The notes beneath the pieces were generated by a model. The model did no database searches. It worked only from the letters and a program-made list of their open reading frames with translations, and had not been told where the DNA came from. A program made the position numbers and the translations under genes. A stretch of 64,000 nucleotides of DNA, from assembly GCA_965227155.1 (NCBI GenBank), contig OZ245731.1, positions 2,976,001 through 3,040,000 on the forward strand. Direction: 5' to 3'. Origin of the DNA: UBA6059 sp965227155. Lineage in GTDB: Bacteria; Bacteroidota; Bacteroidia; Cytophagales; Cyclobacteriaceae. Positions 1-8,675 of the stretch are shown one piece after another; within the stretch, counting starts at the first letter, position 1; each line of letters begins with the position of its first letter.

Positions 1-2
1 TA

Positions 3-413
3 TTAGCAAGCAAGGAAGTGGGTGGTGCTATAGATTATGGCGATCATGGAACTACCTATGGAGGTAATCCATTGGTATGTGCTGTAGCATTGGCCAGTAT
101 TCAGGTAATGGAAGAAGAAGGCCTACTTGAAGAAGCCACGCGAAAAGGCGATCTGGTCAGGGAAATGGTAGAGCAGGCTAAAGCAGATATTCCGCAAATC
201 AAGGAAATAAGAGGAATGGGTCTTATGTTGGGGGTAGAGCTGACCGAGCCAGCCAAACCGGTGGTAGTCAATATGATGAAAAAAGGGGTATTAGCCAATG
301 TCACTGCGGAGACCGTAGTTAGACTTGTGCCACCTTTAAATATACCTGATGAAGACCTGATTACCGTAGTGAATACAATGTTTACAGCAATCAAAGAGAC
401 TTATCATGGATAA
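3..413 (+). CDS. argD: Acetylornithine/succinylornithine aminotransferase, C-terminal part
   Basis: The frame is open from the left edge, so only the last 136 or so residues are present. They read as the C-terminal part of a class III PLP aminotransferase. The segment HGTTYGGNPLVCA holds the Thr that contacts the cofactor phosphate from the partner subunit, and the small C-terminal domain follows (GMGLMLGVEL, then VVRLVPPLNI). ArgD converts N-acyl-glutamate semialdehyde to N-acyl-ornithine with glutamate as amino donor. The stop overlaps the argC start by 8 bases, so the two genes are translationally linked. The second arg operon of the window (15-22 kb) has no argD, so this copy probably serves both clusters. 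The catalytic Lys lies outside the window. Confidence 0.9.
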   Translation, partial: LASKEVGGAIDYGDHGTTYGGNPLVCAVALASIQVMEEEGLLEEATRKGDLVREMVEQAKADIPQIKEIRGMGLMLGVELTEPAKPVVVNMMKKGVLANVTAETVVRLVPPLNIPDEDLITVVNTMFTAIKETYHG

Positions 414-1443
414 ATATAAAATTGGAATCATAGGGGCTACGGGCTATACCGGATCAGAACTGGTTCGCATGCTGGTAAATCACCCCAATATTGAAATTAA
501 AATCATAACCTCTGAAAGTAGGGCTGGGGATAAATTTTCTGATGTCCACCCACAGATGAGGGGCATTATGGATATGCCTTTGAGATCAATTCAGGATATC
601 GGAAGTGAGGCATTGGATTTGGTCTTTTTGGCTTTACCGCATGGAGTATCTATGGATTTTGTCAAAGAGCATTTTCAATCACCCTTTAAAATAGTTGACT
701 TATCGGGGGACTTCAGGTTAAAGGACAAATCAACATACGATGCCTGGTATAAAAAAGACCACAATTTTGAAGAAGGTTTCGAAGCAGCGGTATTCGGTTT
801 ACCAGAGCTCTATAAATCGGCCATAGCAGAGGCTAAATTGGTAGCTAATCCAGGTTGCTTTCCCACGACCTCAATATTGAGCTTGGCACCACTGCTGGAT
901 GCTGGCGTGATTGATGAGCACTCCATTGTAGTAGATGCCAAAACCGGTGTTACTGGTGCCGGTATCAAAGCCAAACCCAATACGCATTTTCCTATGGTCA
1001 ATGATAATTTCACTGCTTATGGCATAAAAACGCACAGGCATACCATAGAAATACAAGATACCTTAAGTGATGTGGGTAAAACCGATTGTTCAGTCCTATT
1101 TACACCGCATCTGCTACCGGTAGACCGAGGCATCCTTGCCACTAGCTATTCAAAACCCAATGTTACCGTCAGTGAAGATCAACTCCAGGGTATATTTGAA
1201 GACTTTTACAAATCGGAACCCTTCGTAAGAGTTTTGGATACTTTGCCTTCCATAAAACAGGTGAGAGGCTCAAACTATTGCGATGTTTATGCTACCTATG
1301 ATGAGCGAACCAATACCATTATCAGCATGGGTGCCATTGATAATTTGGTGAAAGGCGCTTCCGGTCAGGCTATACAAAACATGAACATCATGCTGGGACT
1401 GGATGAGTCAACCGGATTAAATTTTGCACCTTTACAACCTTAG
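406..1443 (+). CDS. argC: N-acetyl-gamma-glutamyl-phosphate reductase, copy 1
   Basis: This 345-residue protein has the family length. The N-terminal NAD(P)-binding motif is GIIGATGYTGSELVRML (about residues 7-23), and the catalytic Cys151 sits in NPGCFPT. The conserved C-terminal stretch DNLVKGASGQAIQNMN is also present. ArgC reduces N-acyl-glutamyl phosphate to the semialdehyde with NADPH. The ATG at 406 overlaps the argD stop, and argJ follows 12 bases after the stop. A second complete argC (17048-18022, 324 residues) lies 16 kb away with the same catalytic motif but clearly diverged sequence, so the window has two paralogues in two different arginine clusters. Confidence 0.95.
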   Translation: MDKYKIGIIGATGYTGSELVRMLVNHPNIEIKIITSESRAGDKFSDVHPQMRGIMDMPLRSIQDIGSEALDLVFLALPHGVSMDFVKEHFQSPFKIVDLSGDFRLKDKSTYDAWYKKDHNFEEGFEAAVFGLPELYKSAIAEAKLVANPGCFPTTSILSLAPLLDAGVIDEHSIVVDAKTGVTGAGIKAKPNTHFPMVNDNFTAYGIKTHRHTIEIQDTLSDVGKTDCSVLFTPHLLPVDRGILATSYSKPNVTVSEDQLQGIFEDFYKSEPFVRVLDTLPSIKQVRGSNYCDVYATYDERTNTIISMGAIDNLVKGASGQAIQNMNIMLGLDESTGLNFAPLQP

Positions 1444-1455
1444 AATTTGAATACA

Positions 1456-2673
1456 ATGATTAGAAATATAACCAATGTAAGAGGAATCAAATGCTGGGGC
1501 GCACATACCGGAGTGAAATCCATGCGTCGGGACCTTGCCTTGATGTACTCTGAAGTGCCCGCGTCAGTATCTGCTGTATTTACACAAAATCAAGTAGTGG
1601 CAGAACCCATTAAGTTGACAAAAGCCCACCTTGCTCAGTCTGATAATAAAGTTCAGGCGATCATAGTAAACTCTGGAAATGCTAATGCAGTAACCGGCGA
1701 GCAGGGTAAACAAGGCGCTGAGGCTATGGCAGTGGCCGCAGCAGAGGAATTTGGTATTGATAAAAGCCTTGTGATGATCGCCTCTACGGGTATAATTGGT
1801 AAGCCATTCCCAACTGAGGAGGTGGTGAATGGTATTCGCGAAAATGTGAAAAAGATTTCTGAGAACTCTAGAGCTGGATCATTTGCTGCCAATGCTATTC
1901 TTACTACGGATACTTTCGCCAAAGAAGGCTATGTGGAATTTGATATTGACGGTAATACCATCAATATAGCTGGTATAGCTAAAGGATCAGGTATGATCCA
2001 CCCTAATATGGCCACTATGTTGTCTTTTGCATTCACTGATTTAAAAATCAAACAGTCATTGCTGGATAAGGCCTTTAAAGAGGCTGTAGATGTTAGTTTT
2101 AATATGATTACAGTTGATGGAGATACTTCCACCAATGATATGGCCATGATAATGGCCAATGGCATGGCTGATAATGATGAAATTGTAAGTGAAGATGATC
2201 CTAACTATCAGACTTTTAAGCAAAAGCTGGAAGAATTGATGATTCATTTAGCTAAACTTATTATCTCTGATGGGGAGGGGGCTTCAAAATTTATTGAATA
2301 TCAATTTGTAGGTGCAGCATCCGATCAGGATGCACGCCATATGCTTAGGGTAGTTTCGGATAGTTCGTTGGTAAAAACGGCAATGTTTGGTCGTGATCCT
2401 AATTGGGGAAGGATTTTGGCTGCCATGGGTAGGTCTGATATCGCTTTTGACCCATCTAAGGTGGATCTTTATCTGGGCAATGAAAATGAGAAAGTACAGA
2501 TGCTTGAAGCCGGTATGCCCAAAGAGTATGATATGAATTTTGTAAAAAGAATACTAAAGCAGTCTGAGATCATAATTCGGGTCAATCTCAATGAAGGCGA
2601 TGGGCAAGCAACAGGCTGGGGAACTGATTTATCCACAGATTATGTGATGTTCAACTCGATGTATACTACGTAG
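1456..2673 (+). CDS. argJ: Bifunctional glutamate N-acetyltransferase/ornithine acetyltransferase
   Basis: ArgJ moves the acetyl group from N-acetylornithine to glutamate, recycling the acetyl group of the cyclic arginine pathway. The protein has 405 residues. The self-cleavage motif KGSGMIHPNMATML is intact, with Thr187 as the new N-terminal nucleophile of the beta chain. The C-terminal motif GRDPNWGRILAAMGRS is also present. I chose the ATG at 1456, giving MIRNITNVRGIK; a TTG three codons upstream (1447) is less likely. ArgJ is surprising beside an ArgF'-type transcarbamylase elsewhere in the window, because that enzyme acts on the acylated intermediate and is normally paired with ArgE. Confidence 0.93.
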   Translation: MIRNITNVRGIKCWGAHTGVKSMRRDLALMYSEVPASVSAVFTQNQVVAEPIKLTKAHLAQSDNKVQAIIVNSGNANAVTGEQGKQGAEAMAVAAAEEFGIDKSLVMIASTGIIGKPFPTEEVVNGIRENVKKISENSRAGSFAANAILTTDTFAKEGYVEFDIDGNTINIAGIAKGSGMIHPNMATMLSFAFTDLKIKQSLLDKAFKEAVDVSFNMITVDGDTSTNDMAMIMANGMADNDEIVSEDDPNYQTFKQKLEELMIHLAKLIISDGEGASKFIEYQFVGAASDQDARHMLRVVSDSSLVKTAMFGRDPNWGRILAAMGRSDIAFDPSKVDLYLGNENEKVQMLEAGMPKEYDMNFVKRILKQSEIIIRVNLNEGDGQATGWGTDLSTDYVMFNSMYTT

Positions 2674-2747
2674 TTGAAAATAAAAAAGAGCTAAGGTAAG
2701 CCACTAATAAAGCAACCATTGCAGTAATAGGCGCATTTTGTGGATAA
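2629..2747. promoter_or_regulatory. Two consensus DnaA-box 9-mers in inverted orientation
   Basis: TTATCCACA occurs on the plus strand at 2629-2637, inside the end of argJ. Its reverse complement TGTGGATAA occurs at 2739-2747, just before the next gene. Only one other exact copy was noticed in the window (38770). The spacing of 110 bp and the opposed orientation are compatible with a DnaA-binding site. A chance origin is also plausible: by base composition somewhat fewer than one exact hit is expected in 64 kb on both strands. No dnaA, dnaN or AT-rich unwinding region is adjacent. Confidence 0.2.
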
Positions 2748-2754
2748 AATATCC

Positions 2755-3708
2755 ATGAAAAACGCTCTGATTATTATTGGTTTAGTTTGCACTTATTTTT
2801 TGTCTGAAGCAAGAGATTATACTGTCTACCATGATAAAATAATAGGCATTGAAAGGCTAATAGCTGATGAAAAATTTGAAGATGCTTTATCAGGCTATGA
2901 GCAGCTATTCGAAGCTTATGATTTTATATTCATCCAAGACTACAAAAATGCGCTTCAATTGGCGGGCTATTTGGGCAACCAGCAATCTGGTGAGCCATTA
3001 TTAGAAAGGTCGATAAGGAATGGCCTGAGTCTAAAGTCAGTTAAGAGAAATAAGTGGATTTCTAAGGTCTATCAACGCAGTAATACAACAAAGAAGACCT
3101 TTAAGAGCTGGCAAGAAGTTTATGAGTCCAAAATCCGCAGCGACACCCGGGATTTACTCAAATACATGCATTCCAAAAATCAATGGAAGGTTATCGGTGC
3201 ACTTTTGCGTATCGGCAATGGTGCACAGGACAACTATGGTGAGAAAAAGTTTGCGGCGTTTTCTATTTCTCAATTGCATCGGTTGCACCAGGTCATTGAT
3301 AGTGTAGGTTATCCCTCAGAGCAATTGATAGGCAATAACTACTGGGCTACAGGCATTGTCAGCCACCATAATAGTATTTCTCAAAAATTTGTGGCGGAGG
3401 ATTCGCTTTACCCTGGACTAATTTCACCATTATTAAAACAGGAACTTACCCTGGGGAGAATTTCTCCTTACGAAATAGCCGAAATGGAAGACTGGAAATA
3501 TGCCGTGGAAACAGGGCATGCCATGACCAAATATGGTTTTTTAGGAAGATTTGAACTAAAAGATATTGAAGAAATAGACAATAGGAGGCTATACCTTGGA
3601 TTAAGATCTATCGGTTTGAGAAACCGGTTGGTAGCTATCGAAAAAGCTTACGATTTTGACTTTTCCTTGCCGGGAAAAGCCTGGCATAAGGGAAAAATAG
3701 AGTTTTGA
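2755..3708 (+). CDS. Secreted protein of unknown function
   Basis: The protein has 317 residues from the ATG at 2755. A GTG at 2740 would add five residues, but the ATG start leaves a clean signal peptide (MKNALIIIGLVCTYFLSEA, cut near residue 19). The mature part is soluble and rich in charged and aromatic residues. A region around residues 190-270 (SHHNSISQKF, then ISPYEIAEMEDWKYAVE, then KYGFLG) loosely resembles DUF6624-type proteins, but I do not regard that as an assignment. It lies 81 bases after argJ and ends at a strong bidirectional terminator shared with glnA. A role in the arginine pathway is not indicated by the sequence. Confidence 0.7.
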   Translation: MKNALIIIGLVCTYFLSEARDYTVYHDKIIGIERLIADEKFEDALSGYEQLFEAYDFIFIQDYKNALQLAGYLGNQQSGEPLLERSIRNGLSLKSVKRNKWISKVYQRSNTTKKTFKSWQEVYESKIRSDTRDLLKYMHSKNQWKVIGALLRIGNGAQDNYGEKKFAAFSISQLHRLHQVIDSVGYPSEQLIGNNYWATGIVSHHNSISQKFVAEDSLYPGLISPLLKQELTLGRISPYEIAEMEDWKYAVETGHAMTKYGFLGRFELKDIEEIDNRRLYLGLRSIGLRNRLVAIEKAYDFDFSLPGKAWHKGKIEF

Positions 3709-3718
3709 AATTGATCAT

Positions 3719-3745
3719 AAAAAAAGCCACTCAAGGTGGCTTTTT
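3719..3745. terminator. Bidirectional rho-independent terminator
   Basis: A perfect inverted repeat, AAAAAGCCAC / GTGGCTTTTT around the loop TCAAG, lies between two convergent genes (the secreted protein on plus, glnA on minus). Both strands read a GC-rich stem followed by a T tract, so it can stop transcription from both sides. Confidence 0.9.
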
Positions 3746-3761
3746 AAAATCTCAGTTTTTC

Positions 3762-5924
3762 CTATCTCAAGAAAAGCATCTCCCTGTATTTAACCAGTGG
3801 CCAATCTTCATCATCCACCAATAGTTCCAGTTTGTCTACGGCATATCGGATTTTTTCAAAGTATTTGCCTTTTACATCGTCGCAATAGCCGATTGCTTTT
3901 TCCCGTGCATCTTCAATCTTATTCACTCGCTTACGCTCTTCAATCATTTCGTTCACTGATTTTCCTATTGTGGAAATATGATCAGAGATTTTCTTAATGC
4001 TTGAAGTGATCTCGCTGTTGTCAATACCCAGCTCACTAAGCCCTTTAGCATTGGCAATAAGCTTATTCTGATATGCTATTGCTGTCGGGATAATATGATT
4101 CAGTGCCAGGTCACCCATTACGCGGGATTCAATCTGTACCTTCATAATGTAATTCTCAAGCATAATCTCATGTCTTGCATCGATTTCTACATCAGACATG
4201 ATGCCATGCTTCTTGAATATACTTCTGGCTTTTTCATTAACAAAAAAGTCAAGTGCTTTTGGCGTTTCTTTCACGTTGGATAGCCCTCGCTTTTCAGCTT
4301 CTACTACCCATTCGTCAGAATAGCCGTCACCTTCAAAACGCACTGGCTTTGATGACTTGATATAGTCTCTAAGCACTTCTATAATTGCAATTCTTCTTTC
4401 GGTGCCTTTTTCAATTTTACTGGTTACTTCATCATGGAATTGCGTAAGCTGCTCAGCCACGATTAGGTTGAGGGCAGTCATAGGGCTAGCCACATTCTGG
4501 TCAGATCCTACAGCCCTGAACTCAAACTTATTACCTGTAAAGGCAAATGGGGACGTCCTGTTTCTATCCGTATTATCAAGGATAATCTCAGGAATCTGGT
4601 CGATACCCAGCTTCATGTATAGATTATCACCTTTTTCTACTTTGATATTACCATTGGTTTCAAGCTCATCCAGTACTGCAGTAAGAGTCTCACCGATAAA
4701 TACTGAAATAATGGCAGGAGGAGCTTCATTAGCACCAAGTCTAAAGTCATTACCGGCAGAGGCAATGCTTGCTCTCAATAAATCAGCATATTCGTAAACC
4801 GCTTTGATGGTAACCACCAGGAAGGTCAGGAATTGAAGGTTTTCGCGTGCACTGCTGCTCGGCTGATAAAGATTCACGCCTGTATCAGTGATCAAAGACC
4901 AGTTATTATGCTTACCGCTACCATTAAGTTCAGCAAATGGTTTTTCATGGAAAAGTACCTTGAGCTTGTGACGCTTGGATACTTTTTCCATCACATCTTT
5001 TAGCAAGCTGTTGTGGTCAGTACCTACGTTTACTTCTTCAAACATAGGAGCCACCTCAAACTGAGAAGGAGCCACCTCATTATGTCTAGTTCTAAGTGGA
5101 ATACCTAGCTTATGTGATTCGATTTCAAAATCCCGCATGAAATCGTATATGCGAGTTGGTATCGCACCAAAATAATGATCATCCAACTGCTGGCCTCTGG
5201 CAGGGTTGTGTCCAAATACGGTTCGGCCACTCATTACAAGGTCAGGTCTGGCTGCAAAAAGCGCTTCGTCAATTACAAAGTACTCCTGTTCCCAACCTAA
5301 TGATGCAGAAACCTTGGTCACTGCACGATCAAATAGCTTACATACTTTTACTGCAGCTTTATCCACTGCTTCCAAAGCTTTCAATAGAGGAGCTTTGTAA
5401 TCCAACGCTTCTCCAGTGAAAGCCACAAAGATGGTAGGAATGCAAAGAGTCTTCTCCATAATGAAAATGGGAGAGCTTGGATCCCAGGCTGTGTAGCCTC
5501 GTGCCTCAAATGTGCTTCTTATGCCACCATTAGGAAACGATGACGCGTCAGGCTCTTGCTGTGTAAGCTCAGCGCCTTTTAATGTTTCTATGCCTTTTCT
5601 TGGATCAAAAAAAGCATCGTGCTTTTCAGCAGTAGCTCCTGTCAATGGTTGAAACCAGTGGGTATAGTGCGTTACACCGTGGCTCATTGCCCAATTTCTT
5701 ACTGCTGCGGCCACTGCATCTGCAGTAGGCTCATCTATTTTTTTTCTATTCTTAATTGCATAATCCACTCGGGCAAATACCTCTGGAGAGAGTGTATTTC
5801 GCATTTGGTTATACCCGAATGTAAGCGAACCAAAATACTCTGAAATTTTAGAAGTAGGTGATTCTACTTCAACTGGGGTTCTTTCCTGAACCTGATTGAG
5901 TGCATTGTACCTTAAGTGTGCCAT
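3762..5924 (-). CDS. glnA: Glutamine synthetase type III
   Basis: The 720-residue length is typical of the GlnN/type III family and much longer than type I (about 450). Family motifs include ARGYTAWDPSSPIFIMEKTL, NPARGQQLDDHYFGAIP, the ATP/ammonia-site segment LNGSGKHNNWSL, and RNRTSPFAFTGNKFEFRAVG. The C-terminal helical extension characteristic of type III is present. The enzyme makes glutamine from glutamate, ammonia and ATP in the cytosol. The start is the ATG at 5924. The gene is monocistronic, with its own terminator downstream and a hairpin upstream that separates it from the adenine deaminase gene on the same strand. Confidence 0.96.
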   Translation of the reverse strand: MAHLRYNALNQVQERTPVEVESPTSKISEYFGSLTFGYNQMRNTLSPEVFARVDYAIKNRKKIDEPTADAVAAAVRNWAMSHGVTHYTHWFQPLTGATAEKHDAFFDPRKGIETLKGAELTQQEPDASSFPNGGIRSTFEARGYTAWDPSSPIFIMEKTLCIPTIFVAFTGEALDYKAPLLKALEAVDKAAVKVCKLFDRAVTKVSASLGWEQEYFVIDEALFAARPDLVMSGRTVFGHNPARGQQLDDHYFGAIPTRIYDFMRDFEIESHKLGIPLRTRHNEVAPSQFEVAPMFEEVNVGTDHNSLLKDVMEKVSKRHKLKVLFHEKPFAELNGSGKHNNWSLITDTGVNLYQPSSSARENLQFLTFLVVTIKAVYEYADLLRASIASAGNDFRLGANEAPPAIISVFIGETLTAVLDELETNGNIKVEKGDNLYMKLGIDQIPEIILDNTDRNRTSPFAFTGNKFEFRAVGSDQNVASPMTALNLIVAEQLTQFHDEVTSKIEKGTERRIAIIEVLRDYIKSSKPVRFEGDGYSDEWVVEAEKRGLSNVKETPKALDFFVNEKARSIFKKHGIMSDVEIDARHEIMLENYIMKVQIESRVMGDLALNHIIPTAIAYQNKLIANAKGLSELGIDNSEITSSIKKISDHISTIGKSVNEMIEERKRVNKIEDAREKAIGYCDDVKGKYFEKIRYAVDKLELLVDDEDWPLVKYREMLFLR

Positions 5925-5983
5925 AAATTTTGAATAATTGTTATGAAATAGGTGGAATTGTTCGGCAATTTAATAAAATCATT

Positions 5984-6012
5984 AGCCTGAATGAATTAAG
6001 TCGGGCTTTTTG
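5984..6012 (+). terminator. Terminator-like hairpin between glnA and ade
   Basis: The stem AGCCTGA / TCGGGCT (one G-U pair) encloses a 10-base loop and is followed on the plus strand by TTTTTGTTT. Both flanking genes run on the minus strand, where the stem is still good but the following tract (AATGATTTTA) is weak. It could stop antisense transcription or serve as a poor terminator for ade. Confidence 0.45.
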
Positions 6013-6027
6013 TTTAAAAATTCACCC

Positions 6028-7653
6028 TCAATCAGTAAAATTTTTGCAAAATTCGAATTTTTGGCCATCAAATAAACCCTTATCGCTCAGTTTTAGTGAA
6101 GGAATAACCAAAAGAGCCATAAATGACAGGGTCATATAAGGTGAAGATAATGTACTACCGAGTTTTGATTTGGCTATTTTATCCAGCTTGGTGTACAGTT
6201 GGGCTACAGTCTCACCCTGTTTTTCACTCATAAGGCCGGCTACTGGCAAAGGCAGTATATCCTGAAAATTGCCTCCTACTGCTGAAAGCCCACCTCCATG
6301 CTCTATAATTAGATTTACTGCCTGGCACATGGCTGTATCACTAACACCTACAACTACTATATTATGGGAATCGTGAGCTACTGAAGAAGCAATAGCCCCT
6401 TGTTTTAATCCAAAATTTTTGATCCATGCTATGGCAGGTTTAGTATCTGTGTACCTATTGACGACTGCAATTTTTAAAATATCATCCCCGGGATCATTCT
6501 GGTGAAATTGATCCAGCTTTTCTGCTGGAAATGTTATGCTATTGGTTATCAGCTGGCCATCAAGTGCTTCAATGACCCTTAGGTTTTGACCTATCTCACT
6601 TACATGAAAATCAGCCTCAGTTTTTGATTTTACCTTAAAAAAATTGGGAGTCGAGGATTGTACAGAGGGTATGAGTGGTACGCCGGACTCTGCTACTGTG
6701 GTGCCATTGATCACCGTCTCCGTTACGTTAAAATGATCAGGGTGATCTATACAAATAAAATCTGAGGGGTCACCAGTTTTCAGGAGCCCTATATCAAGAT
6801 TGTAATGCAGCACTGGTGCTATTGAAGCGGCATACAGTACATCATATAGGTTTTTACCCGCGGCAAGAGCCCTTTTCACGTGATCGTTAATGTGTGACTT
6901 CAAGAGATAATCAGGGTGCCTGTCATCAGAACAAAACATGATAGCCTCTGGGTAATGGTCGATCAGGTCGATAAGGGCATCAAAGTTTTTAGCAGCACTA
7001 CCTTCCCTAATTAGGATTTTCATTCCTGCTTTCAGTTTCTCTAATGCCTCTTCATAGGTGAAGCATTCATGATCTGTAGAAATGCCTTCATTGATATATT
7101 GCCTCGCTTCAGCGCCTCTGAGTCCTGGTGCATGTCCATCGACAGGCTTTTTTAGCTGATGAGCATATTCAATTTTCTTCATCACTTCCTCATCTTTACC
7201 TAACACTCCCGGATAGTTCATCATTTCGGCCAGGTATTTTATTTCTGGCCGTTCCAGTAATACCCTGGTAGCTTCAGCGTCAATAGTTGCCCCTGCGGTT
7301 TCAAAATTTGTGGCAGGTACACAGGAAGGAGCACCAAAATTGAACTTGAAATTTACCTTATTGCCATTTTCAATCATAAAATTGACGCCTTCTATACCAA
7401 GTACATTGGCAATTTCATGTGGGTCTGATACAGTACCGATAGTTCCGTGAATAACTGCCAGCCTTGCAAACTCCGATGGTACTAACAATGAACTTTCAAT
7501 ATGGATATGGGCATCCACAAATCCGGGTAAGAGGTAGCCTTCTACTACTTTATCGATAGGCTCAATGGATTTAATTATCTTATCATAACGGATTTCTACC
7601 GGGTAGATAGCTCTGTTTTGTATATCTATGAGGTTGCCCTGCTTGATTTTCAT
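6028..7653 (-). CDS. ade: Adenine deaminase
   Basis: The protein has 541 residues and belongs to the amidohydrolase superfamily. The metal-binding HxH is in GFVDAHIHIESS (His49, His51). TVSDPHEIANVLG and the later CSDDRHPD are the signatures that separate microbial adenine deaminase from other amidohydrolases. The C-terminal part with SVAHDSHNIVVVG and GGLSAV also fits. It converts adenine to hypoxanthine and ammonia in purine salvage. Its orientation next to glutamine synthetase may be coincidental, although both handle ammonia. The start is the ATG at 7653. Confidence 0.94.
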   Translation of the reverse strand: MKIKQGNLIDIQNRAIYPVEIRYDKIIKSIEPIDKVVEGYLLPGFVDAHIHIESSLLVPSEFARLAVIHGTIGTVSDPHEIANVLGIEGVNFMIENGNKVNFKFNFGAPSCVPATNFETAGATIDAEATRVLLERPEIKYLAEMMNYPGVLGKDEEVMKKIEYAHQLKKPVDGHAPGLRGAEARQYINEGISTDHECFTYEEALEKLKAGMKILIREGSAAKNFDALIDLIDHYPEAIMFCSDDRHPDYLLKSHINDHVKRALAAGKNLYDVLYAASIAPVLHYNLDIGLLKTGDPSDFICIDHPDHFNVTETVINGTTVAESGVPLIPSVQSSTPNFFKVKSKTEADFHVSEIGQNLRVIEALDGQLITNSITFPAEKLDQFHQNDPGDDILKIAVVNRYTDTKPAIAWIKNFGLKQGAIASSVAHDSHNIVVVGVSDTAMCQAVNLIIEHGGGLSAVGGNFQDILPLPVAGLMSEKQGETVAQLYTKLDKIAKSKLGSTLSSPYMTLSFMALLVIPSLKLSDKGLFDGQKFEFCKNFTD

Positions 7654-7801
7654 ATGTTGAAGTCTTTAAAGTGTATGATTATAAGACCAGCCATTTCATA
7701 ACACAATATATATAAAGGAGGAAAGAACCCACATTCTGCTTATCGCATATCAGGCTAATGGATTATCCATTAATGATTAGGTAGGTGATTGTGTGTCCGA
7801 T

Positions 7802-7809
7802 TATATTTG
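7802..7809 (+). promoter_or_regulatory. Putative -7 box (TATATTTG)
   Basis: The octamer matches the Bacteroidota -7 consensus TAnnTTTG and ends eight bases before the ATG of the small lipoprotein gene at 7818. This would give a transcript with almost no leader. No good -33 TTG is seen at the expected 19-21 bp. Confidence 0.35.
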
Positions 7810-7817
7810 CAGGTGAA

Positions 7818-7979
7818 ATGAAAGTATCGACTTTAAGACTCAAATTTTCATTCGGCATAATCATCCTTCTCCTTTGTAGCATTTTCCTGCAAGATTGTAA
7901 ACCACATGCTTACAAAAGCCGCAATCACAAGAAAATCAAGAAAGGAAAACCTATTCCCTGCCCAATCAAAGACTGTTGA
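7818..7979 (+). CDS. Small membrane/lipoprotein-like peptide upstream of cmk
   Basis: The peptide has 53 residues from the ATG at 7818. A basic N-terminus is followed by a hydrophobic run (FSFGIIILLLCSIFLQ) and a Cys in LQDC, an imperfect lipobox. The short basic tail ends in KGKPIPCPIKDC, with two further Cys. The look is that of the very small Cys-ended lipoproteins common in Bacteroidota; I know no function. Its TGA overlaps the cmk ATG (TGATG-type overlap), which indicates translational coupling and supports it being real. Confidence 0.6.
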   Translation: MKVSTLRLKFSFGIIILLLCSIFLQDCKPHAYKSRNHKKIKKGKPIPCPIKDC

Positions 7980-8665
7980 TGGCTAACAAAATTATAGTTG
8001 CTATAGATGGAAATTCAGGCTGTGGAAAAAGTAGCACGGCTAAGGTAATTGCAAAAAAACTCAACTACACCTATATAGATACAGGCGCCATGTACAGGGC
8101 TGTTACCAAGTATTTTCTTGACAATAGCGTAAATATAGATGACCCAGCAGCAGTCACCCAAGCCCTTGAAAATATTCACATTAGATTTAACAAAAACCCG
8201 AAAAACGGAAAACAAGAAACTTACACTAATGGTATGCTTGTTGAGGATGATATAAGATCGCTCAGGGTTTCTCAAAATGTAAGTGCAGTAAGCAAATTAC
8301 CAGCTGTGCGTGATAAAATGGTAGCCGAACAGCAAGCCATGGGAATGCAAAAAGGGATTGTAATGGATGGTAGGGATATTGGTACAGTGGTGTTTCCTGA
8401 TGCTGACCTAAAAGTTTTTATGACTGCCAGTATAGAGGCAAGAGCCCAGAGGCGTTGGCAGGAGTTAAAAGAAAATGGGAAAGACACTTCATTGGAAGAG
8501 GTGAAAGAAAATCTGGAAGAGAGAGACCGAATAGATAGTGGAAGGGAACATAGTCCCTTAAAAAAAGCAGTAGATGCTTATTTACTTGATACATCAGATA
8601 TTACCTTTGACAATCAAGTAGATAGAATCTATAAATGGGCAATCAATTTGATTGAAGAAAAGTGA
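7979..8665 (+). CDS. cmk: Cytidylate kinase
   Basis: This nucleoside monophosphate kinase phosphorylates CMP and dCMP with ATP. The P-loop GNSGCGKSSTAK is near the N-terminus, followed by YIDTGAMYRAVT (substrate site), MDGRDIGTVVFPDADLKVFM, and the lid region RAQRRWQEL with ERDRIDSGREHSPL. Length is 228 residues from the ATG at 7979, which overlaps the preceding stop; a TTG one codon earlier is possible. ispH follows after 10 bases, so cmk-ispH is an operon. Confidence 0.96.
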   Translation: MANKIIVAIDGNSGCGKSSTAKVIAKKLNYTYIDTGAMYRAVTKYFLDNSVNIDDPAAVTQALENIHIRFNKNPKNGKQETYTNGMLVEDDIRSLRVSQNVSAVSKLPAVRDKMVAEQQAMGMQKGIVMDGRDIGTVVFPDADLKVFMTASIEARAQRRWQELKENGKDTSLEEVKENLEERDRIDSGREHSPLKKAVDAYLLDTSDITFDNQVDRIYKWAINLIEEK

Positions 8666-8675
8666 ATTGACCGAC

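Noticed and set aside
2629..2747. Replication origin
   Set aside because: There are only two DnaA boxes, no AT-rich unwinding region, and no dnaA, dnaN or parAB near.
4402..4797. 131-residue plus-strand ORF inside glnA
   Set aside because: It lies wholly within a clear type III glutamine synthetase on the other strand and shows no domain.
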